Below, one piece after another: positions 46,933 through 54,930 of a stretch of DNA of 64,000 nucleotides (position 1 is its first letter; every line of letters starts with the position of its first letter). Below the pieces are notes generated by a model that was not told where the DNA came from, did no database searches, and saw only the letters and a program-made list of their open reading frames with translations. The stretch is from Mycolicibacterium sp. CBMA 226 (lineage in GTDB: Bacteria; Actinomycetota; Actinomycetes; Mycobacteriales; Mycobacteriaceae). The stretch spans positions 1 to 64,000 of the forward strand of contig NZ_VTGY01000017.1 in the NCBI RefSeq assembly GCF_009729075.1. The letters are read 5' to 3'. Made by a program: the position numbers and the translations under genes.

Positions 46933-48294
46933 TCACCTCCCTCCCACCGGGGAAACCGGATCCGAAACCACGCCCGGCGAACCGCTGGGCGAGTTGTTCG
47001 ACGGTGGTAGCGGCGTCGGGGGCGGGACCGTCGGCGCGGGCACCTCACCGGGAGCCGGGCCCAGGGCCGGCGGCCCGGGCGCCGGCCCACCCGGTGCGGG
47101 CGCGGGCAGCGGCTCGCGATAGGGATAGCGCGGATCGCCCGGATTGCCGGTGATCGCGTCGGGCAGCGTCAGATTCGGCGGTCCGCCCTGGCCGGTGCGC
47201 GGGTACGGCGACGGCAGTGGCGGCGTACCGGGTTGGCCGGCGCCGGGGTCGGTCAGCTGCGACGGCAGCAGCACGTTCGGGTCCAGCCCCAGATCGGAGA
47301 ACGCCGCGTCGACGAATGGCTGATCGAACTGTCCGGGGAACAGGTTGACCAGTGACGCCTTGAAGAACGGCCCGGCGCCCAGAACTTCGCCGAACGACAT
47401 GGCATACCGACGCAACAGGTACAGCGTGCGCAGCAGCTCCTTCTTGCGGTTGTCGAGGATGCCGAGCACGCCGTTGAGCTTGTCCACGGCAGGCTTGAGT
47501 TGCGTCCGGTTGTCGTTGACCAGACCCGAAAGCTGCACCGTGGCGGCGCTGACATTGGCCATCAGTGTCTCGACCGAATTACGTTGCGACAGAATCTCCC
47601 CCAGGAGAGCGTCGGTGTTGACCACCAACCGCGCGATCTGATCGCTGCGTTTGGCCAGCACCGAGGTCACCTTGTTCGCATCGGCCAGCAATTGCCGGAG
47701 CTTGGCATCGCGAGTGCCGAGCGTGTCGGAGAACCGAGCCACGCTCTCCAGCGCCAACTTCAGGTCGGGCGGGGTGTTCTGAAATGTCTGCGCCAGCGTC
47801 TTGAGCGCCGACGACAGCTGCGTGGTGTCGAGACCGCTGATGGTGGTCGTCAGGTCGCCCAGCGCGGCCGGCAGGTCGTACGGCGAGGTGGTGCGTTCAA
47901 TCGGGATGGGGCCGTCCAGGTTTCCGTCACCACGCGGTGTCAGCTCCAGCACCTTGGTGCCCAGCACGGTCTCGGTCTTGATCGCGGCCTCGGTGCGGTC
48001 ACCCAGCTCGACACCGTCCCGCACCGTGAAATCCACCCGAACCTTGGCGCCCTCCAGATGAATTCCGGACACCCGGCCGACGCCCAGCCCCGACACGCGC
48101 ACGTCGCTGCCCGTCTTGATGCCGCCGGCATCGGCGAAATACGCCTGATAGTCGGCCGTCCCCTTGATGAACGGGATCTTGTCGTAGCTGAAAGCGGCAA
48201 CCACGATCGCGACGATCAGAGCGATACCGACAGCGCCGACCACCAACCGGTTACGTTCGGCCAGTGGCTTGATGTTCAGCCTGATGCGCGTCAT
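46933..48294 (-). CDS. mceC: MceC family protein
   Basis: The 453-residue protein has an N-terminal helix (LVVGAVGIALIVAIVVAAFS), an MCE domain (about 48-125, YQAYFADAGGIKTGSDVRVS, GLGVGRVSGIHL), helical heptads and a long Pro/Gly tail from about residue 355. ATG at 48294 overlaps the mceB stop in ATGA, so it is preferred over the longer reading frame starting at 48306. Confidence 0.92.
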   Translation of the reverse strand: MTRIRLNIKPLAERNRLVVGAVGIALIVAIVVAAFSYDKIPFIKGTADYQAYFADAGGIKTGSDVRVSGLGVGRVSGIHLEGAKVRVDFTVRDGVELGDRTEAAIKTETVLGTKVLELTPRGDGNLDGPIPIERTTSPYDLPAALGDLTTTISGLDTTQLSSALKTLAQTFQNTPPDLKLALESVARFSDTLGTRDAKLRQLLADANKVTSVLAKRSDQIARLVVNTDALLGEILSQRNSVETLMANVSAATVQLSGLVNDNRTQLKPAVDKLNGVLGILDNRKKELLRTLYLLRRYAMSFGEVLGAGPFFKASLVNLFPGQFDQPFVDAAFSDLGLDPNVLLPSQLTDPGAGQPGTPPLPSPYPRTGQGGPPNLTLPDAITGNPGDPRYPYREPLPAPAPGGPAPGPPALGPAPGEVPAPTVPPPTPLPPSNNSPSGSPGVVSDPVSPVGGR

Positions 48295-49319
48295 TTCGGT
48301 GTGCACCGCCCCGAATCCTGGCCGGCCACTTTGACGTACACGGGTTGGCCGCCCTTTCCGTTGAGCTTGAGCAGTGCGTCGCAGAGATAGAAGCCGAAAT
48401 AGTCGCCGTACAACCCGTTGCGCGACAGAATCTGGTAGGCGTCGGGCAGCGTCCGCACCAGTTCGTCGACGTAGTCGTGGTCCGCCATGATCTGCCCGGA
48501 GACCCGATCCGTCTGCTGCACAGTCTGTTTGATCGGCTCACGGGCCACGGACAGCAGGTCGGCCACCGACCGCGCCGCGGTATCGATGTTCGCCACCCCG
48601 GTGGCGATGTCGGATTTGCGGTCGGCCAGCCCTTGGACGAGTTGCGACAGCTTGTCCAACCCGTCGGCGAACTGGGTGTCGCGGGCTGCGAACGTCCCCA
48701 GCACGGTGTTCAGGTTGGTGATGACCTCCCCGATGAGCTGATCGCGACCCGCCAGCGTCGTCGTCAGTGCAGAGGTCTGGGCCAACACCGACGAGATGGT
48801 GCCGCCCTGGCCCTGGAACACGCGCAGCAGCTCACCGCTCAACGCATTGACCTGGTCCGGATCGAGTGCGCGGAACAGTGGCCGAAAGCCGCCGATGAGG
48901 GCGTCGACATCCAATGCGGGCGACGTCCGCGACAACGGGATCGTCTGCCCCGGAAGGAGTTTGCGAACCGACCCGGGACCTTCGTCGAGCGACAGGTAGC
49001 GGTCGCCGATCAGATTCTCGTAGCGGATCGTCGCCGTGGTGCCTTCGGTGAGGGTCAGCTGCCGGTCGATGGCGAAGTCGATCGTCACGGTGCCGTCCTT
49101 GTGCAGCATGAGGCTCTTGACCTTCCCGACCTCGACGCCGGCGATGCGGACGAAATTCCCGCCCTTCAGACCCGAGACGTTGCTGAACACCGCCTGGTAG
49201 GAGGCGCGCGAGTCGAACCGAAACTGCCCGAACACCGTCAACAATCCGAACATGAAGAGCAGGCTCACCACGGTGAAGATCACGACGCGGGTAGCCGTCC
49301 CGCGAATCCGGCCTTTCAC
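48291..49319 (-). CDS. mceB: MceB family protein
   Basis: The 342-residue protein has an N-terminal helix (VVIFTVVSLLFMFGLLTVF), an MCE domain (about 35-120, YQAVFSNVSGLKGGNFVRIA, GVEVGKVKSL) and a helical tail ending with a Cys (SGRCTPK). The start is GTG at 49319, overlapping the mceA stop in GTGA. It is coupled to mceC by a four-base overlap. Confidence 0.92.
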   Translation of the reverse strand: MKGRIRGTATRVVIFTVVSLLFMFGLLTVFGQFRFDSRASYQAVFSNVSGLKGGNFVRIAGVEVGKVKSLMLHKDGTVTIDFAIDRQLTLTEGTTATIRYENLIGDRYLSLDEGPGSVRKLLPGQTIPLSRTSPALDVDALIGGFRPLFRALDPDQVNALSGELLRVFQGQGGTISSVLAQTSALTTTLAGRDQLIGEVITNLNTVLGTFAARDTQFADGLDKLSQLVQGLADRKSDIATGVANIDTAARSVADLLSVAREPIKQTVQQTDRVSGQIMADHDYVDELVRTLPDAYQILSRNGLYGDYFGFYLCDALLKLNGKGGQPVYVKVAGQDSGRCTPK

Positions 49320-50626
49320 GGTGCCCCCGGAGTGGGCTGGGGCTCACCCATCTCGACACCCGGCAGCCCGGGGGCCGGACCACCCGGGTACCGGATTCGC
49401 GGCGGTTCTGGTTGCGGCTTGGTCACCGGGAAGTAGTTGGCGAACCCGGGGAAACCGATGCCCGGGTTGGGCCGCATATCCAGTCCGTCACCGTAACCGG
49501 TGTCAGTGACCAGATATTTGACCGGAAAGTTCTTGCTGACATCGGGCAGCGACCCGCAGCTCGGTTTGCCACCGGGCCCACCGCTGGCGTTGACCACGGG
49601 CAGGTTGTCAGGGAACCGGTAGGGGTCGGCGCCGGCCAGCAGCGCGGCGTCCATGATCACCGATTTACCGTTGCCGCCCATGGCATACCGGCCGCCGTGC
49701 TCGAGGAACCACTGGGCACCCTGGAACAGGCAGGTGTATGTCGGCGAATACTTGTCGAGCAACGCGGTGGTCGGCCTCAACACCTCCATCGCCCGCGCGA
49801 GTGCGGCCTCGTTGGTTCCGATTGTGTCGATGCCTGACTGGGAGAATCCGACGGCAGACAACAACAGACCGTCCAGTTCTTTCGATTGACCGGCGATGGT
49901 GGTGGCGGTGGTCGAGAACGAGTCCAGGGTGGAGACAATGTCCTGCGCCGCAGTCGAATAGGCCTGCGCGGTCTGGCCGAACAGCTGCCAGTCCCGGCGC
50001 ACCGTATCCATGCGCGGATTCACCGCCAGCAGTACCTGATTGGCATCGGTGATGGCTTGCCCGATGACCTCGCCCTTGCCCCGCAGCGATTCGGCCACCG
50101 CCGAGAGCACCGAGTTGAGCTTTGTCGGGTCGATCACCCGGACCACCGACTGCAGGTTCTCGAACACGGTGTTGACTTCGACGGTCACATTGCGCGACTG
50201 CAGCACCGCACCCGACCTGAGGTGGCCGGCGCTCGGGCCTGTCGCGGGCACATTCAGTTCGACATACTTGGCGCCGAACGCGGTGCTGGATCTGATCTGC
50301 GCTTCGACATTGGCGGGCAGCTGCGCGAAGGGTCCGGGGTCCATCCGCAGTTTCAGCGTCGAAAGGACATGTCCCGCAGTGTCTGTGCGGCTGCCGATCG
50401 ATTCCACTTCGCCGATCTGCACGCCCCGGAGTTTCACCTTCGCGCCATCTTCCATCACCAGACCGGCACGATCGGACACCAGCGTCAAGGGCACGGAGCC
50501 TCGCAGCGATCCGGAGAAGAACAGCCACGTCATCGCCGTCATGGCGACGACAACCAGCACCAGCACCGGCGCCCACCAGATCGGGTCAACCTGCTCGCGC
50601 CGAGTTCCGTTCGCTCCCTTCGCCAT
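49316..50626 (-). CDS. mceA: MceA family protein
   Basis: The 436-residue protein has an N-terminal helix (WWAPVLVLVVVAMTAMTWLFF), an MCE domain (about 42-125, VPLTLVSDRAGLVMEDGAKV, KLRGVQIGEVESI), helical heptads and a Pro-rich end. It starts five bases after yrbEB. The sequence does not identify which numbered mce cluster (mce1-mce8) this is; I see no neighbouring KstR or FadD gene. Confidence 0.92.
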   Translation of the reverse strand: MAKGANGTRREQVDPIWWAPVLVLVVVAMTAMTWLFFSGSLRGSVPLTLVSDRAGLVMEDGAKVKLRGVQIGEVESIGSRTDTAGHVLSTLKLRMDPGPFAQLPANVEAQIRSSTAFGAKYVELNVPATGPSAGHLRSGAVLQSRNVTVEVNTVFENLQSVVRVIDPTKLNSVLSAVAESLRGKGEVIGQAITDANQVLLAVNPRMDTVRRDWQLFGQTAQAYSTAAQDIVSTLDSFSTTATTIAGQSKELDGLLLSAVGFSQSGIDTIGTNEAALARAMEVLRPTTALLDKYSPTYTCLFQGAQWFLEHGGRYAMGGNGKSVIMDAALLAGADPYRFPDNLPVVNASGGPGGKPSCGSLPDVSKNFPVKYLVTDTGYGDGLDMRPNPGIGFPGFANYFPVTKPQPEPPRIRYPGGPAPGLPGVEMGEPQPTPGAP

Positions 50627-50631
50627 CCGGT

Positions 50632-51486
50632 TCAGCCCGCGAGGTGGAAATTGCCGGACTGGCCGTAGACGGACAGTGTGATGGTGAGCAGGATGAACAC
50701 GCCCGCAGTGATCGAGGTGCGCACCGCGCGGCCCACGGCCTCTCCGACCCCCGCCGGCCCGCCGGTTGCGGTGAAGCCGTAGTAGGTGTGCACGGCCATC
50801 ACCGCGGCGGCCATGGCCAGCGCCTCGAAGAAGGACCAGGCGAGGTCGTTCGGGTGCAGGAAGGTCGTGAAGTAGTGGTCGTAGACGCCCCGCGACTGGC
50901 CGTAGATCATCGTTGTCCCGAACCGGGTGGCCAGGAAGGACATCAACACCGCCACGGTGTAGATCGGGACGACAGCGACCACGCCGGCGACGATCCGGGT
51001 CGCCGCCAGGTAGGTGACCACCCGGATACCCATCACCTCCAGGGCATCGATCTCCTCGTTGATGCGCATGGCTCCGAGTTGTGCCGTTGCCCCGGCTCCG
51101 ATGGTGGCTGCCAGTGCCACCCCGGCGGTGGCTGGGGCGATGAAGCGCACGTTGAGGAATGCACCCAGAAAACCGGTCAGGGCCTCGATACCGACATTGG
51201 ACAGGGTGTTGTAGCCCTGTACGGCGATCAGGGCGCCGGTGGACAGGGTGAGGAACCCGACGATGACCACGGTGCCGCCGATGACGGCGAGCGCGCCGGT
51301 GCCCATACCCATGACGGCGATCAACCGCAGCACCTCGCCCGGGTAGCGCCGTACGGCGTCCGGAGTAGCGGCCAGAGCGCTGCCGTAGAACGCCGTCTGC
51401 TCCCCCAGCCGGCGGGTCGCCGTGATCGCCTGGTCTGCCAGTTCGCTGAGCGGAGACGGCCGGTCGACATCCAGATCAGCTGTCAT
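50632..51486 (-). CDS. yrbEB: YrbEB ABC-type permease of the mce operon
   Basis: This is a 284-residue MlaE-like permease with five to six membrane helices and the family motifs GTLVVIVGFLTLSTG-type helices, ATIGAGATAQLGAMRINEEIDALEVMGI (the EQ-loop-like region, residues read across 150-178) and MAVHTYYGFTATGGPAGVG. It pairs with YrbEA and an MceG ATPase encoded elsewhere. ATG at 51486 overlaps the yrbEA stop in ATGA; the longer reading frame to 51921 lies over yrbEA and is not real. Confidence 0.93.
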   Translation of the reverse strand: MTADLDVDRPSPLSELADQAITATRRLGEQTAFYGSALAATPDAVRRYPGEVLRLIAVMGMGTGALAVIGGTVVIVGFLTLSTGALIAVQGYNTLSNVGIEALTGFLGAFLNVRFIAPATAGVALAATIGAGATAQLGAMRINEEIDALEVMGIRVVTYLAATRIVAGVVAVVPIYTVAVLMSFLATRFGTTMIYGQSRGVYDHYFTTFLHPNDLAWSFFEALAMAAAVMAVHTYYGFTATGGPAGVGEAVGRAVRTSITAGVFILLTITLSVYGQSGNFHLAG

Positions 51487-52274
51487 GGCGCCACTTTCAC
51501 GCCGAATGCGGTTGCCAGGATGTTGATCAGGAACAGCGCCATGAAGGAGAAGACGACGGTCTCGTTGACCGCGTTGCCGACGGCTGTCGGTCCGCCACCG
51601 ACGGAAAGCCCCTTGTAGCAAGCGATCAGCCCGGCCGACAGACCGAAAAACAACGCCTTGACCAGAGAGACGATCACCTGCGGAAGGCCGGTCAGCAGCG
51701 TCATGCCGGCGATGAACGCGCCGGGCGTCACGTGCTGGATGTAGACGACGAAGAAATAGCTGCCCGCCAGGCCGACGACGGCCACCATCGAATAGAGCAT
51801 CGCGGCGACGAACGTCGCGGCAATGACGCGCGGCACGACCAGCGCCGGAATCGGATTGACCCCAATGACTTTCATGGCGTCGATCTCTTCGCGGATGGTC
51901 CGCGCGCCGAGGTCGGCACACATCGCGGTCGACCCGGCACCGGCCACGACAATCGCGGTGACCACCGGTCCCACCTGCGTCACCGAGGCCAGAGCGGCGC
52001 CGGCACCGGACAGATCCCCGGCACCTACCTCGATCAGCACGATGTTGAGCGTGAAGACGATCAGCACGGTGTAGGGAATCGACAACACCACGGTGGGTAC
52101 GACGGAGACCCGGGCGACGAACCAGATCTGCTCGATCAGTTCACGCCACGCGTACGGCGGACGCAGCATCGCGGCGAATGTCTCGCCGGCGAGGACGATG
52201 AAGTCGCCGACTGCCACAGCGGGTCGCGCCCACGTCGCGGAGGCGCGCGAAGGCGACTGGTGCGGTTGCGCCAC
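51483..52274 (-). CDS. yrbEA: YrbEA ABC-type permease of the mce operon
   Basis: The 263-residue MlaE-like permease has the conserved loop CADLGARTIREEIDAMKVIG, the GAGSTAM motif and the C-terminal CYKGLSVGGGPTAVG. It is the first gene of the operon, with a GTG start at 52274 and GGGAGG at 52280-52285. The 195 bases upstream, to the glycosidase stop at 52470, must hold the operon promoter; I found no clear operator there. Confidence 0.93.
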   Translation of the reverse strand: MAQPHQSPSRASATWARPAVAVGDFIVLAGETFAAMLRPPYAWRELIEQIWFVARVSVVPTVVLSIPYTVLIVFTLNIVLIEVGAGDLSGAGAALASVTQVGPVVTAIVVAGAGSTAMCADLGARTIREEIDAMKVIGVNPIPALVVPRVIAATFVAAMLYSMVAVVGLAGSYFFVVYIQHVTPGAFIAGMTLLTGLPQVIVSLVKALFFGLSAGLIACYKGLSVGGGPTAVGNAVNETVVFSFMALFLINILATAFGVKVAP

Positions 52275-52469
52275 AAGCTGCCTCCCGATGTCTTCCGTCG
52301 TCGAACTTGGTCCGGACGTTAGGAAGGCACCAGTTTGCTGTCAATGCAACGGAATTGGGTACAGCAGCGTCAATTACAGAAGATGCAGGTCGACTCAACG
52401 CAATTGCTTCGGTTCACCCGGATTGAATCGCGCTGAGCCAAAACCTACCTGCGGGTAGCCGGTCAGGGC

Positions 52470-54503
52470 TCAGTTCTTGTCGGCCTTGGCGCCCGCCGCA
52501 GAGTCGGCCGCGGCCGCCGCAGTCTTTGCCGGCTCCGCCTTCGGCTTCGCCGCGGGCTTCGACTGGGGCTTCGGCGCCTTGCCCTTGGGCGTGTCGTCGG
52601 ACGCCGTGCTGTTCGCCGACTTGTCGTCGCCCGCCTTGTGCTGGCCGGGCTTCGTGTCCTTGTCACCCTTCGGCGCGTCGGACGTAGCACCCGCCGGATC
52701 ATGCGAATCCTTTTTATCCGCAGCCGTTTTGCCGTCCGAGTCCGCCTTCGCGGGGACCTTGCCTCCGGACGTCTTCACCTCGGGTTCCGCACTCGCCGGC
52801 TCGTCCGTGGACTTCTCGCTCGCGGGCTTCACGGCAGGCTTGGTCGAGGTCTCCTTCACCGGCTCGTTGGCCGGTTCCTTGGCCGGCTCCTTGGCCGGCT
52901 CCTTCACGACCGCCGGGACGGCGGCGTCCTTGGCCTCGGTCCCCTTGCCCGGGGCGACCGGCAGGCCGGCCTCGGTGGCAGCAGGATCCGACTTGACGGC
53001 CGCCGTTGCCTTGGGCGAGTTCACCTCCGCCGCAACCTCTTTCATCGTCGCCACGGCCTTGAGTGCCGCGGTCGGATTCACCGCTGCGACCGATGCCGGC
53101 GGCCGGATGATGTCGCCGATCTTCTGGATCACGTTCGAGATGCCGGCAACCACGGCCTTCGTCACGTCCACCGCGGTATTGGCGACCCATTTCACGCCTT
53201 GCACCACGGCATTGGTCACCCATTTGACGGTGTTGACCACCGCTTGTGTCACCGCCTTGGTGACGTTGACGAACGCGTCCAAGGCTGCGCTCGCGACGTT
53301 CACGACGGCTTGCCCGATGTTGGCGACGACATCCACGACCGCCCCGATCGCCAGTCGCACGGCAGCCAATACGCGAGCCACAATGCCCTCGACGCCTCCA
53401 ACTCCATTGAGTCTCAGGATTTCTTCTGCAATGACGAAAGCGGCTTGCTTCGGGATCCAGTCCGAATAGAAGACGCCGAATTTGCCGCTGCCGGGCTGGT
53501 CGTCACGGGTGGTGTAGATGAAGAGCGGTCCGGCGTAGTTCACTCCGTTGGTGGCCATGTTCTGCCACGTGTCGATGAGGTTCTTGATGTAGTCGGCTTG
53601 GGTCTGCTCGCTGACGTGGTCGGTCGGCACCCCGTACTCGGTGATCCAGATCTTCTTGGCAGCGTCACCGTTCGCGACCATCAGGTCGTACATCTTCTGA
53701 ATCTGTGTGTACGGAGACAGTGGAACGCCCTGGCCGTCGGAGAACGGCAGGGACTCCTGGTACGGGTGGAAGGCCAGCGCGTCGAAGTAGCCCTTGGCGC
53801 CCGCGGCATACATCGCGTTCACGTAATCCACCGGGTTCATGGTGATTCCGTTCACGGTGAAGACGGCGCTGAGCCCGGCCGCGATGACGGTCGCCGAAGG
53901 GTCAACCGATTTGATGGCGGGGTAGGCAGCCTTCAGCAAATTGGTATAGCTCGACGGCGAGATCGGGTCATAGAAACAAACACAGTTGACTTCGTTCCAC
54001 ACCTCGTAGGCCGAGATGGTCTTGCCGTACCGCGTTGCGACCTGAGTCATGAAATTGGCATACGCCGTCGGGTCCGGGGTCTTTGCACCCGGGAAGTTTC
54101 CGGCGGTGCCCGCCCACACTGGCGTGCTGTTGACCATCGCGAGCACACCCATATTGCGCGCCTTCGCCGCGTTCATGATCGCGTCGATCGGCGCCCAGTT
54201 GTACTGATTCGGCAGTGGCTGCGTGTAGATCCACGGAACGAAGACGCGGACGTTCTGGACGCCCATGGTCTGCAGCGTGTCCAGCGTGGTGTCGATGTCC
54301 TGTTGCGACATTCCGTACAGGCTCGAGTCGGCCATGCCGATGGTCGAGGGGGCCGAGACGATCTCCGCGGTAGGGGTCACCGCCGTCTGAACGACGGGCT
54401 GGACTGGCTGCACCGCGTACGCACAGAACACCGCCAGCGGAATCAATACGAGCAATACCCGTTGCGCTGCCCCGCACCCGAGTCTGCCGAACCGTCGAGC
54501 CAC
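52470..54503 (-). CDS. Secreted glycoside hydrolase with helical and Pro/Lys/Glu-rich tail
   Basis: The 677-residue protein has a signal or anchor helix (RVLLVLIPLAVFCAYAVQPV), a GH39/GH5-like TIM barrel (about 45-340) with the acid/base Glu in SAYEVWNEVN (about 170) and the nucleophile Glu in IWITEYGVP (about 288). Residues about 375-470 form amphipathic repeats such as VKWVTNAVV and VKWVANTAV; the rest is Lys/Pro/Glu/Ala-rich. GTG at 54503 is chosen for AAAGGGG upstream; the longer reading frame lacks a signal context. It may act on cell-wall glycans; the substrate is unknown. Confidence 0.8.
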   Translation of the reverse strand: MARRFGRLGCGAAQRVLLVLIPLAVFCAYAVQPVQPVVQTAVTPTAEIVSAPSTIGMADSSLYGMSQQDIDTTLDTLQTMGVQNVRVFVPWIYTQPLPNQYNWAPIDAIMNAAKARNMGVLAMVNSTPVWAGTAGNFPGAKTPDPTAYANFMTQVATRYGKTISAYEVWNEVNCVCFYDPISPSSYTNLLKAAYPAIKSVDPSATVIAAGLSAVFTVNGITMNPVDYVNAMYAAGAKGYFDALAFHPYQESLPFSDGQGVPLSPYTQIQKMYDLMVANGDAAKKIWITEYGVPTDHVSEQTQADYIKNLIDTWQNMATNGVNYAGPLFIYTTRDDQPGSGKFGVFYSDWIPKQAAFVIAEEILRLNGVGGVEGIVARVLAAVRLAIGAVVDVVANIGQAVVNVASAALDAFVNVTKAVTQAVVNTVKWVTNAVVQGVKWVANTAVDVTKAVVAGISNVIQKIGDIIRPPASVAAVNPTAALKAVATMKEVAAEVNSPKATAAVKSDPAATEAGLPVAPGKGTEAKDAAVPAVVKEPAKEPAKEPANEPVKETSTKPAVKPASEKSTDEPASAEPEVKTSGGKVPAKADSDGKTAADKKDSHDPAGATSDAPKGDKDTKPGQHKAGDDKSANSTASDDTPKGKAPKPQSKPAAKPKAEPAKTAAAAADSAAGAKADKN
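52867..52902. repeat. Tandem 12-base repeat in glycosidase tail
   Basis: Three consecutive copies of TTGGCCGGYTCC encode the protein repeat AKEP on the minus strand, flanked by degenerate copies. They mark the low-complexity tail as slippage-prone. Confidence 0.8.
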
Positions 54504-54930
54504 CCATTCCCCTTTGAACGTGCCGTCGGTGCCACGCGTGACCACCACCCGACGCAAATTTACGTCCGGGGATGGTAACCCGTGGGCGATTTGCCGGAAC
54601 CGCGTCACCGCCCGCGGATCCGAGGCATGCGGGCACCGCTCTACCGGCATGGCATCGTGCCGTCGGCGGAACCCAACCTATTGACGACTCCGACGAAAAA
54701 AGTTTGCCGTATGTCGGCCGTGTACGACCCGAGCGAACAACGCCGCGCAGGTACGAACAACGCGGCTGTTTTCATCGTCGAAGGCGGCCCGACACCCATT
54801 CGTCACTGCTAGTTTCCTACTAGTACTGCGCTTCTACGCCGCCCTGACAAGCGCCCGTGCGTTAATGCGGCAACAGTGGTTTGATTTGCCGGGGTCGAAC
54901 GACCGTGCGGCGAGACGTGGAGGAACCGAA
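54504..54930. other. 427-base divergent intergenic region
   Basis: This region separates the divergent glycosidase and aspartic protease starts. It holds no convincing gene. A TTGACG hexamer at 54681-54686 is a possible -35 element, without a good -10. CTAG-N7-CTAG around 54809-54823 and TAGTACTGCGC at 54821-54831 are noted but of unproved meaning. Promoters for both surface genes must lie here. Confidence 0.5.

Noticed and set aside
50632-51921. 429-residue version of YrbEB
   Set aside because: The first 145 codons are out-of-frame reading of yrbEA; the ATG at 51486 overlaps the yrbEA stop in ATGA and gives the standard length.
52275-52469. Possible FadR- or KstR-like operator upstream of the mce operon
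   Set aside because: Only loose AT-rich half-sites; no clear inverted repeat was found.
54572-54823. Short plus-strand frames in the 427-base intergenic region
   Set aside because: No ribosome-binding site, no recognisable composition or family, and two overlapping frames are equally open.
54821-54831. TAGTACTGCGC, identical to 60313-60323, and TAGTACTG at 15883-15890
   Set aside because: The shared words are short and isolated; without the paired spacing of the 60.3 kb array they are probably chance.
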